NCBI GenBank assembly: GCA_023374025.1
Contig: SIJG01000077.1
Span: forward strand, 75,242-139,241
From: Heterodera schachtii
Taxonomy: Eukaryota; Nematoda; Chromadorea; Rhabditida; Heteroderidae
Length of the DNA: 64,000 bases
Direction: 5' to 3'
The notes under the pieces were generated by a model, which had not been told where the DNA came from, made no database searches, and saw only the letters and a program-made list of their open reading frames with translations. Shown here piece after piece: positions 47,098 through 56,740 of this stretch. A program made the position numbers and the translations under genes. The number at the start of each line of letters is the position of its first letter. Position 1 is the stretch's first letter.

Positions 47098-47570
47098 GTC
47101 ATGCATGACACCCTAAAATACATACATCCCCTTCCCCTCCTGCTGCTCAAAAATGGAAATTTAAAAATCACTTAAATTCAGTTTTCATGAATTTTTTAAA
47201 ATTTTCTTTCTAAAAATCGATTCAGAACTTTGAGCGCTCATCAGTCTCCGCTTCAGCCAGCTTCATTGTGTCTTATATGCTATGTCACATCTCACATTTC
47301 AACCAATTGCCTTATGAAGAATTTGATTTTGAAATGGAAAATCGCCGTACAATGCAGCAACTCTCGGGACAAAGACGACATGGTTCTTGCCGATACGCAT
47401 GGGTAGTGAAGTGCCCAATTGGACAATTCGAAAAAGTGATGAAAGAAACACGGCAAATGCAATGGGACACGAACATTAATTTTTCGATTGATTTTCGGGG
47501 TGTAGACACAAAGCTTGAATTTCTTTCATTAATCGACGATTGATATTTTGAAGATGTACAATGGATTTTT

Positions 47571-48046
47571 GGTAATACTGTAGTTTGTCCCTCCCCCCCT
47601 TTTTGGAAAAAAAATTAAAAAAAAAAATTTTTGCCCTAAAAACAAGTTTCCAGGGGTTTTTTGGGGTAGCTGATCACGAATCCGGCACCCATTTCGGCCA
47701 ATTTCGAATCCCGGACCCGAACTCAAAAAAAGTCGAAAATTCAAATTTTCGAATTTCGCATTTTTGGTCTAAACATGACTCAAATGATCTTTTATTGCAA
47801 AATTGGTTAACTTTTAGAACGTTTTCGTGTATTTAAACCAATATTGAACCAAAGATTAGAAATTCGAAAATTTGAATTTTCGGTTTTTTGTTCAAATTCG
47901 GGTCGGGGGTTCGAAATTGGCCGAAATGGATGCCGGATTCGTGATCAGCGACCACCCCAAAAACCCCTGGAAACATGTTTTAGGGCAAAAAATTTTTAGA
48001 AAATTTTTTTTCCAAAAAAGGGGGGACAAACTACAGAATTACCAGA
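47571..48046. mobile_element. foldback in the 3' flank of copy 1
   Basis: Left end GGTAATACTGTAGTTTGTCC, right end complement GGTAATTCTGTAGTTTGTCC. Mirrored phrases include TTTCCAGGGGTTTTTTGGGG and GCTGATCACGAATCCGGCA. The aligned position after the stop codon of copy 2 (54257-54275) lacks it, so it inserted after the duplication. The target duplication is not readable. Confidence 0.78.
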
Positions 48047-48069
48047 TGTTTTCTATGCAATTTAGAATT

Positions 48070-48245
48070 TTTGATTTTAATTAGCGATCGGTCTGGGCAT
48101 GGATTTTTCCTGGAACCAGGTCCAGGCCATTTTTGGCGACCTGGATTTTTCTTCCTCGACCTGGTTTTTTGTCCAGGAAATCCATGTCCAATATAGAATC
48201 CAGGTCTAGGCTTTTTCCAAAATACCGATCTCTAATTTTCATGTG
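48070..48245. mobile_element. small CCTGGATTTTTC foldback
   Basis: GATCGGT at the left and ACCGATC at the right bracket repeated CCAGGTCCAGGCC and ACCTGGATTTTTC words. Related in vocabulary to 35935-36265. Confidence 0.5.
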
Positions 48246-48327
48246 TCACCCCCATTTTTATGGGTTCTTGAATTCATTAAAAAATAATTTGTTTACATTT
48301 TTAATGTTTTTAAATGTTCATTTCGTT

Positions 48328-49167
48328 TGTTCTTTATAAAACAGAAAACGTGAACAGAGACATATTTAACAGAACACTTCTTTAAAAATTCTTTTCTTCC
48401 TCTTAACAGTCGCCGGTCATCCGAAAATCTGTAAAATTAATTAAATTATTAGTTTAAGGTGTTTTTTTGGAGGTGCTGACATGGATTTTATGTGTCATTC
48501 ATTGACCGATTGAATTTGGGATGTACACCTGGGTTTTTCTAAAATCATTCAAGAAATTTGATTTTTGGATGTTTCGACCCCATTTTTATGGTTCGGGAAT
48601 CATTAAAAATAATTTTGGCTGTTGTTTTTTGTGAGTGGAAGATAAAATGGAGATATAAATGGACGCACCTTAAAAAATTCGTTTCTTCCACTTATGTAAC
48701 TGTCGTCGTCGTCCTCCGATATCTGCAGAAAATAAATAATTTAATATTTATTTTGTTAAAATATTAATTAATTTGTCAAGTTTTAATCTAATCCACATAC
48801 CTATAATGAATTAAATTTGGAATTTCATTTGAGTATTAATACCCATTACATGCTTAGGTATCTCGGGTCAATAGCAACTTATAAAAATTTTAAAAAATCC
48901 AAGAATTCTTTAAATTTTTTAACGCATAATTCAAAAATTATAAATTTTAGTTACTTAAATTTAAAATTCAAAATTGAATTTCGTCTTCCGTTCCAATTTG
49001 GTTTCTGAATTTTGAAATTCCAAACTTATCAAAATTTCATACATAACCCTAATGAGTGTTTTTCTGTCTCCGATGGGTTTCTCATAAAAAACACCCCAAA
49101 ACTGTAAGTGCCAAATGTTTTCCTTACCACACGTTGATATCGATGCCCGGCACAGAAAAAGTCTAAA
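48328..49167 (-). pseudogene. truncated 3' end of minus-strand gene, duplicate
   Basis: This block is the unit 1 counterpart of 54407-55174. Its right end carries only the last coding residues (VPGIDINVW and stop, about 49165-49133) of the gene at 55138-56242. The upstream coding sequence is absent, so this is a duplication-truncated remnant. Confidence 0.75.
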
Positions 49168-49257
49168 AAATTTGTTCGGACCTCACACCAATTTGAATTT
49201 GTGTAATGATTAAATAATAATTAATTTTAATATTTATTATAAAGTAATTTTGGGCAA

Positions 49258-49752
49258 AACTGGAACCGGGACTTGCCGGGACCTGAGAAGCCGGGACCGG
49301 GACCTCGATTTTTCTTCGGGACCGGGAACCGGGACCAACCGGGAAATTTTAAAAATTCAAAAAAATTCAATCAAATTTTAATTTATGTGAAAATAATACA
49401 AATTTTGTCGATAGGAAACCTAAGGGTATACAAAAAGAAAATTCAAATTATTTTAAATTCTGAAGAGGGATTGAACCAAGGGAATATGAAGGGAAACTCA
49501 AAGAGACTAACCACTAAGCCATTTCCACAATTCTCTGTGTTACTTTTAAGATTAAATTAATATATATTTTTAATTTTTTCCTTTTAACTCCAATTTTCAA
49601 CACTATTTTTTCAATCAGACCACCATTCTTACCAGTGCTTGTTTTTCCCGGTTCCCAGTTGCCCTACCGGGACCGGGACTTGAGATTTGCAAAACCCGGG
49701 ACCGGGACCTCGGATGACCGGGAATTCCCGGCCCGGTCCCGCTACACTCTAA
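49258..49752. mobile_element. CCGGGACC-rich foldback with embedded tRNA-like segment
   Basis: The left arm is built of CCGGGACC, GGGACCGGGA and ACCGGGAAAT. The right arm has GACCGGGAATTCCCGGCCC and ends CCCGCTACACTCTAA. Between the arms lie AT-rich DNA and a tRNA-like stretch. It separates the two duplication units. Confidence 0.6.
49462..49525 (-). other. tRNA-like promoter remnant (possible SINE/tRNA pseudogene)
   Basis: On the minus strand an A-box-like TGGCTTAGTGG (49521-49511) and a B-box-like GGTTCAATCCC (49477-49467) are 44 bases apart, the spacing found in tRNAs. The T stem and acceptor stem do not pair, so this is not a functional tRNA gene. It may be a tRNA-derived relic inside the foldback. 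Confidence 0.4.
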
Positions 49753-50768
49753 TTTATTATAATGTATATCCTAAATTTTCGATTTTTTTTGCAAAATAAA
49801 TAATTATGTAAAAACTAATTGGTGTGCTCTCTTTTCTGTGCAATTTGTACAATAATTTTTGTACAGTTCAATCCCATTTTCCCATCGACCCTTAGCCCGG
49901 CATTTGTGGTCGGCATTGGCATATTAATCGTTGTCATTCAAATGGGGTTGGGGGCAAATTATGACACAAAATCCGTCCATCGTCTTTGTTCGTCGGGTGC
50001 CGTGCCATGCCGTCGTGGTGACCTTGCTGCTCCCCATGTGGGTAATTAAGTGCCATTATGATGTGCCCCGTCCAACCCATTCATTATCACTAATTAGTTG
50101 AATAATTAGGCCCCGCCCCGTCCCATTTGCATAATTCTTACTTCACATTCGCCTGTAGTTAGCTGGAACAGATATGAATACATTCCACTGAATCATCCTT
50201 CAAAATTGCAAAAAGTTTTTTTTTTAATTATGCTGTTGGAACCCGCGCAAACCCACCAGAGTAATCTCGCGCGGGCATTTACAAATTTTAAATGCGGGAT
50301 TAATCCCGTGGCATTCGTCTTCAAATTAAATCAAAAATTCGAAGCTGGACCAACAAACTCAGTCTTTGCCACGTTTTTCTAAACCCGGCAAAAACACGGC
50401 ATGAGTTCCATAAACCCGGCACGGGCTCCAAAATCCCGGCAAATGCCGGATCTTCCGTGCAAACGGCAGCACTCGTAGAGAAATATAGGAGGAGTGAATC
50501 AGAATTTCTTGAAAATGAGTACGGTAGTTCTAAGGATTTGATATACAATAACCCAGTTACATTACATATGTTTATTTTACAGAATTTATTTTAAAAAATC
50601 ACTTTGAATTTTCTAGTGAGCCAAGCAGCCAATTAATTCTGTGGACAGAGTTCAAATTAAATTGGAGCAATTGAAAATAGATTAATTAGTTTATTGAATA
50701 TATATAATTCAAAATTCGTTAATTTTGATTTTTAAATATAATTTTTCTTAATTTTTGGATTATTTAAA

Positions 50769-53700
50769 ATGTCTGACCATCCCAACGAAGCGCAGCGACA
50801 CTTGAGAAAAATGTGAGTGTTTGTTATTTGTAAAAAAAAAAGCCAAAAAATAATTGTTTAAAAATAATGATAATTGGTTATTAATTCTTTTTCAAAATAC
50901 GAAAAAAACAAAAGAATAAAATTTATTTAAAAAATAAAATTTATTAATTTTAGCAGTGGAAGAAACGAGCTATTAATTGATTAGTGATATAAATGAACGA
51001 GCTAATTAAAGTGATCATTGGTATAAATGAAGTCGTGTAATTTTCTTGAAGTAACAAACAATTTTTTTACCAAATTGAGTTTCATGCTTAGATTTAAAAA
51101 TATTTTTTTTTAGTTTTTAACCAAATTAAACACAGTGGTGGCGCCCGGGGGGGGGGCATTGAGAATTTCTGGTATTTTAAGCGTTTGCGTGTATGGAGGG
51201 GTCTTGGGATGGAGGGTACGGTACATACCCTTCTCCACCCTCTTTCGACCGTCCCCGGGTCGGACCCCCCCCCCCCCCTAAAAATTCGGCAAATGCCGGA
51301 TTTGCCATGCAAATTTGCGCGGCATTTGTTTAATTTTCTTTATATGCATAAACAGTTTTCTATGCGACGACGTCCTGTTCGACACCTTCAAATGCATGTA
51401 CATCGACGAACTCGGCTTCAGCATGGCGTTGGTCTGCGACCGGTTCGACGTGTTGGTGGACATTCATCTGAGCCGACGCAAATGGATGCTTAGCAGATTC
51501 AAAATCTGCGGGGTCCCACCACCATCGGTGGCGGGGGGAGGTGAAGCGGAAGCAGAAGGTGAGCAGCAGAAGTGCCATGCCCAGGGGGCCGATGGGGCGG
51601 TGGTCAACAAAAGCCGGGATAGACATGAGACTCCCGGACAACCCATCCGTAATTGGACATTCTATTCGTCAGAGAAAGACAATCCGTCATAGAAGGACAA
51701 TCCTTCAGGAAAGACCAATCCGTCAGAGAAGGGCAATTCTTTAATGAATGGCAATAAAATTTCCTGATGGATTAGGAGTCTCGCGGGCAATCCGTAAATG
51801 GACATTGTATTTGTGGGGAAGGGGACAATCCGTCAATGAAAGACAATAAAATTTTCTGACAGATTGTCCATTTCTAAATGATTGTCCATTGACCGATTGT
51901 CCGGAAATAGGACAATGGACAAAAATTAAAAAAAATACATAATTAAAATTGAATAATTTTAACAAATTTAATCCGTCTTTTAATTTTCACAAATTTATTA
52001 ATTCATTTCGACAACGAATACCCAATTTGAACTTGTTGAAGGCTACTTGCTTAAAGAAGCAAGCGTGCCATGCCACGTCACAATTAAACTAAGTCTGAAG
52101 TCAATTTATAATCGTAGTCCTGTTTCTGATCACTTCCCATGCTTGGTAATTTGGGCACTTTTATTGCTCCATCATTAAGTAATTGTGCAGCTGGTTGAAG
52201 CATTTAGCAAGTCAAATTAGATATCTTTGTCAAAATGAAAAAATTAATTTGTAAAGAAATGTTCGTGTCCGTGTCTCATAATTATTTTTTGTTTCATCAT
52301 TTCGTATTTTAATTGTTATTTTTTAATTACGCAATATCCCTGGCTACATAAAAACCAACAAAAAAATTTTTCCCATGAAACAGGCGGTGATGCCATGATG
52401 GTGGCACAAATTGTCGTCAGCAAATGGCGCACAGTTTGGCGCCAAATGCCGGCGGCAACTTTGGTGGATGGAGGAGAACAACGACAACGCCAACAAGTTA
52501 GCAAGAGAACGGAGCGAACATTGCCTATTCCGCAGGGGCCGCTGCCCGACCAAGTGGTCGGCTTTAAGAAGATTTGCATTCAGTGAGTGGGCATGGCGCC
52601 GGCATGCCATCATTTCGTCTGGCCTTTGTACTCGGGCCGGGGCCAGCCTTTGGCATTTTTACCGGGCATGCTTAACGGCACACACACAAAAAATAAGCCG
52701 TTTCCGGCAATTTTTAAACTAGAAACCAAATACCAATGGCATTTTCGTGCCAAATAAGCAAATTTTTTATGGCTCTAATTAGAAGGGTTTAATTAAACGA
52801 TAGAAAAACACAAAATATGGACAAAAGTTGCAAAAATATGGAATTAAATTTTCCAAAATTTCTTCAAATTCGCTAAATGTAAAATAAAATGTTCATAAAT
52901 GGCTAAATATGGTAATAGAAAAGAAAAAAGCGAAAATATATTAAATTTTTTAATTTTTAGTGAAAATAGGACCAAAAATCGCAATTTTCACTTTTTTGCT
53001 TATTTAAACATAAATTTACCATTTTATAAGAAAGTTTAACATTCTTCAATATTCTCGACTGGAAACAAATATGGATTTCCATATACTTAGAGATAATTTA
53101 TACGCCCTACTAATTAGTCACATTATTAAACGTTTGCGACCGTAGCTTTGCCATTCATTGTTGGTGTACTGTATGCTTCCTCTCTGCTCAGTGATCACTC
53201 ACTCACTTATTCTCATTAGATACGTCGACCAATCGGTGATCGACTTTCTGAAGCGCATTGGGCGGCTGCTTGAAACGCCGACGTTTGGCGTGTATTTGCT
53301 AATGGACAACGATGACAGCAGAGGATGGCAAATGACCCAACAAATTTGGCCACTGATTCGCAACAACATTCGTGTTCTTTACTTTGGAGACTATGACCGC
53401 CGCTACGGCTTGCGCACGCTGGACGAACTGCGCAGAAACGTGTCGCCGACGGTGTTGCGCGAATGCCAAAATTTGCGTCAAATTATCTGCAACAAAATTG
53501 AGGCCCACAATCTGTTGGAGGTGGACGACGGGGCGAACGCCACGTCGGGCCAAGCACTGCTCAAATGGCTCGACACTCCGTTGGCGAATGGGTGCCCAAA
53601 AGAGTTGGGACATTTGGCCATCTCGGTACACAATTTCTGTCCTGCGGCACGCAATCATCAAGCTGACACCGCCATGCGAAGACAAATTGAGGCTTTGAAA

Positions 53701-54241
53701 GTGGTGGGTAACTAACTACTGTATTTCCTAAAATACAACCCTCCCCCTAAACTAGACCCCCGCACCCAAAAATAATTGAAAAATAGAGCCCCGGGGATTC
53801 TATTTCAGGAGATACGGTATTTTGGCAGATTTTAACAACTATAAATATCATAGATACGGTATTTTGGCAGATTTTAACAACTATAAATATCATCATCCCT
53901 AATCATGACACCAGCAGTCAGTGTGAATTTAGAACTTTGAGCGTTCGGCGTCAACTTCAGCCAACTTCATTGTGTCTTATTATACAATGCGCTACGGATG
54001 GATGGATCGATTGCCTTATTCTGAATTTGAATTCAGAATGGAAAATCGCCTGACAATGGATGAGCTTTCGGCATATCATAGTGACGAGCCTGGTTGCTCA
54101 TACGCATGGGTGGTAAAGTGCCCAATCGGTCAACGCGAAAAAGTGCAGGAAGAAAAATTGAAAATGGACAAGGGCATTAACTTTTCCATTGAATTTGAAG
54201 GTGTAAAGTTGCATCCTGAATGTCATTCAGGAAGCGATTGA
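50769..54241 (+). CDS. F-box-like family protein, copy 2 (intact)
   Basis: Five exons with consistent phase: 50769-50812, 51356-51558, 52384-52582, 53220-53703, 53933-54241, giving 412 residues. The N-terminus MSDHPNEAQRHLRK followed by DDVLFDTF and ALVCDRFDVLVD (residues about 18-50) resembles the F-box-like start of a large cyst-nematode family that I recall. If that holds, it would bind SKP1 and serve as substrate adaptor of a cullin ubiquitin ligase. LPIPQGPLPD (about 128-137) and YVDQSVIDFLKRI (about 149-161) are further family landmarks. No signal peptide or membrane segment is seen, so it should be cytoplasmic or nuclear. Intron 3 contains a hAT-like element and intron 2 an older foldback. 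Copy 1 lies about 8.4 kb upstream. Structure is well supported; the F-box assignment is moderate. Confidence 0.85.
51629..51905. mobile_element. GGACAATCCGT foldback, intron 2 of copy 2
   Basis: Left CTCCCGGACAACCCATCCGT, then several GACAATCCGTCAGAGAA units. The right part has GATTGTCCATTGACCGATTG followed by TCCGGA. Orthologous in position to 43911-44010 but longer. Confidence 0.68.
52783..53109. mobile_element. hAT-like element with perfect 8-bp duplication, intron 3 of copy 2
   Basis: A 327-base element flanked by exact CTAATTAG repeats (52775-52782 and 53110-53117). The right end is TATACGCCCTA; the left end AAGGGTTTAA has lost the canonical T. The interior ATATGGACAAAA and TATGGATTTCCATATA words place it in the family of 45625-46287. 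Confidence 0.85.
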
Positions 54242-55137
54242 TATTGTAAATGACAACGGGATTTTTTCTATGTAATTTAAAATCTCGGCAATTGTAGAGA
54301 TTATTTATCCCGAAAATTTTTTTTTTAATATTCTGAATTTCTAAAAAAATTTCGGGACCAGCAGCAATCTTTACAATTGCAAAATCTCTACAATAATTTG
54401 TTGTGTTCGTCCTTTATAAAACAGAAAACGTGAACAGAGACATATTTAACAGAACACTTCTTTAAAAATTCTTTTCTTCCTCTTAACAGTCGCCGGTCAT
54501 CCGAAAATCTGTAAAATTAATTAAATAAATTAGTTTAAGATTTAAGATTTTTTGGGGGTGCTGACATGGATTTTATGTGTCATTCATTGACCGATTGAAT
54601 TTGGGATGTACACCTGGGTTTTTCTCAAATCATTCAAGAAATTTGATTTTTGGATGTTTCGACCCCATTTTTATTGTTCGGGAATCATTAAAAATAATTT
54701 TGGCTGTTTTTTTGTGAGTGGATGATAAAATAGAGATATAAATGGACGCACCTTAAAAAATTCATTCGTTTCTTCCACTCATGTAACTGTCGTCGTCGTC
54801 GTCCTCGAAATATCTGCAAAAAATAAATAATTATTAAAAATATTAATTAATTAAATTTGGAATTTCATTTGAGTATTAATACCCATTACATGCTTATGTA
54901 TCTCGGGTCAATAGCAACTTATAAAAATTTTAAAAAATCCGATTCAAAAATTATAAGTTTTAGTTACTTAAATTTAAAATTCAAAATTTAATTTCGTCTT
55001 CCGTTTCAATTTGGTTTCTGAATTTTGAAATGCCAAACTTATCAAAATTTCATACATAACCCTAATGAGTGTTTTTCTGTCTCCGATGGGTTTCTCATGA
55101 AAAAACACCCCAAAACTGTAAGTGCCAAATGTTTTCC

Positions 55138-56242
55138 TTACCACACGTTGATATCGATGCCCGGCACAGAAACTTCCGTGTCCAACGCCTCTTTTCGTAA
55201 TATCTTCCACTGTTCAGCGGTCCTCGTCTTTGGTCCGCGTTGTATGTACCAATAGCGATATTCTCCCTTTATGACTGTAGTCATGGACAATCGGTCAAAT
55301 TCATTCGAGTCTCTTTTGCTGATTTCCAAATTGACAGAATTCTTTCCCATATACACTTCAATAATAAACTGCGCATTTTCGACATGAAAAGTCTAAAAAA
55401 AAATTTGGGTCATTTTTCATCTTAATGAAAAAAACGCTAAAATACATACGGATTCAAACAATTTGTCGACCATCTCTTGTAACAACGTGTCTTCGTGTTC
55501 TCCCCATTTTTCTGGTGTCACTTGGAAGAATTTGATGCGATACTGCGAATTGTGTAGCCAGTTAAAAAGTTTCCCATCGCATGGGAAAAGAAGAATCGAC
55601 GAAGTAGAAAAACAACGAAATGGAAACTCGTCGAAAAATTGAGGCCGGTGATAAAGAAGGCATGAACAACCATTGGGCTCAATGGTCAATTTCTTTATTT
55701 GTTGTTGAGCGCGGGAAGCATTTGATCGATGAACAGTTTAAACGCAACATTTTTTCGTTCCAATGATTCACCCTTCTTTTCCAATGATAATGACAAATGA
55801 ACACTTTCCTGCAAAACGGACTGGACCAATTTTTGGAAGAGCGAAACGACGTCCTGGTCAATAAATCTGAAACATAAAAAGATGATTTTGGATTTTTGGC
55901 ACTTTTTGCAATCTCTGAGAAAGGGGTGGACCCCTTCCATCCCGAAGTGAGCAAATCAGAGCCAAATTGGGGGGGGGGGGTGGAGGTGCAACCCTCGAAA
56001 AATGAAAAACTGGATTTTCGAAATCTGAAAATTTAATTCCCGGGACATCATACAATTGAAGTTTTTACTTACTGCACATGAAGCTCGGTGAACGCCGCTA
56101 AAGGATTGTGAATTGCCGTTTGAAGATCGGTTGCGCCATCACCAGAGATAGAAACAGAGGTGTCTTTATTGATCGTAATTTCCAAAAACCGTTGATGAGC
56201 ATGCACGGGTGCAGCAGATGATCCCAGAAAACCAAATGACAT
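55138..56242 (-). CDS. unrecognised nematode protein, possibly F-box-associated
   Basis: Exons 56242-56073, 55866-55749 and 55692-55450 (if a 56-base intron 55748-55693 is accepted) and 55392-55138. Without that intron, 55866-55450 has a stop at 55697-55695 and a frame jump. The proposed intron begins GTTGCG and ends AAAG, which is weak but keeps phase. Visible segments: MSFGFLGSS, HVQFIDQDVVSLFQKLVQ, TIEPNGCSC, KLFNWLHNSQYRIKFF, YRYWYIQRGP and a C-terminus GIDINVW. The layout (a hydrophobic FIDQDVV-like start followed by alternating strands) recalls the F-box-associated half of the neighbouring genes, but the similarity is faint. Donor GTAAGG at 55141 would splice into a TGA, so the protein ends at the same point either way. 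It may be a gene or a young pseudogene. Confidence 0.6.
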
Positions 56243-56399
56243 TTTTTTAAAATACAATAGTCGTTGTCTTTTGAAAAGTCTGTAAAACAAATTCCCCCTT
56301 AATTGTTGAATCAGTTTAAAACCTTGAGTTACATCAATTAACCATTCTAATGCATTAATCGAATTGTAAATTTTTAATGAATTGGGTAGAGCCAACTCA

Positions 56400-56740
56400 T
56401 TCTAACTCAACTGATCCAGACCCAATTCATAATACAATAATTTTGTTCATGTTCGAACAAACCCTATCTTTTTGTATCATTCGAAAGCCCAAAATCTGAA
56501 TAAGGTAGCAAAACGAGAAAATAAAAGAATTCTAACATTTTAAGAAAGTTACAAACGTAAATAATTACTTAATTAACCAAATCTTATTTGGCAATTGCCT
56601 AAACGCTGAGATTTTATATATTTTAGCTTCTTTAGACTTAATGCTTTCGGATGATACCAAAAAAAATAGGGTTTATTCGAACATTAACAATGTTATTGTA
56701 TAAAACAGGTCTGCTTAATTGATTGGACCCACAAAAGTCA
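56400..56740. mobile_element. degenerate foldback upstream of eIF4G
   Basis: The left arm has ATACAATAATTTTGTTCATG, TTCGAACAAACCCTA and TGTATCATTCGAAAGCCC. The right arm has the mirrored ATGATACCAAAAAAAATAGG, TTTATTCGAACATTAACAAT and TATTGTATAAAACAGGTCTG. Outer ends are worn. It belongs to the same superfamily as 6166-6549 by its internal phrase. Confidence 0.65.

Larger units (their letters stand above)
42363..47543 (+). pseudogene. F-box-like family gene, copy 1 (frameshifted)
   Basis: Exons matching copy 2: 42363-42406, 42901-43109, 44083-44269, 45030-45523, 47226-47543. Phases agree except in exon 4, where copy 2 has CAATCGGTG and this copy CAATCAGGTG: one inserted A at 45045 throws the frame and truncates the product after about 150 residues. 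The insertion creates an AG at 45045-45046, but splicing there leads straight to a TGA, so it does not rescue the frame. Exon 3 would need an acceptor CCG where copy 2 has CAG. Elsewhere the coding match is strong (MSDHPNEAQRHLRK, then DDVLFDTF, LPIPQEPLPD, then YLLMDNNDSRGW). Three mobile elements sit in introns 2 and 3 and more in intron 4. I read it as a recent pseudogene, although a sequencing error at 45045 would change that. Confidence 0.82.
41390..49167 (+). repeat. segmental duplication, unit 1
   Basis: Blocks of this unit align in order with unit 2 (49821-55174): the 5' block 41390-42410 with 49821-50815, exon 2 and flanks 42850-43135 with 51290-51595, exons 3, 4 and 5, and the 3' block 48328-49167 with 54407-55174. 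Unit 1 is longer because of extra transposons. The 3' end includes a truncated copy of the last codons of the minus-strand gene that follows unit 2, which fixes the right breakpoint near 49165. Confidence 0.85.
49821..55174 (+). repeat. segmental duplication, unit 2
   Basis: Partner of 41390-49167. It carries the intact F-box-like gene and ends inside the last exon of the minus-strand gene at 55138-56242. The first block (49821-50065) keeps a short frame containing VVGIGILIVVIQMGL that is also readable in unit 1 (41471-41525). Confidence 0.85.

Noticed and set aside
49462..49525. functional tRNA gene
   Set aside because: A and B boxes are present, but the T, D and acceptor stems do not pair and no proper anticodon loop can be drawn.
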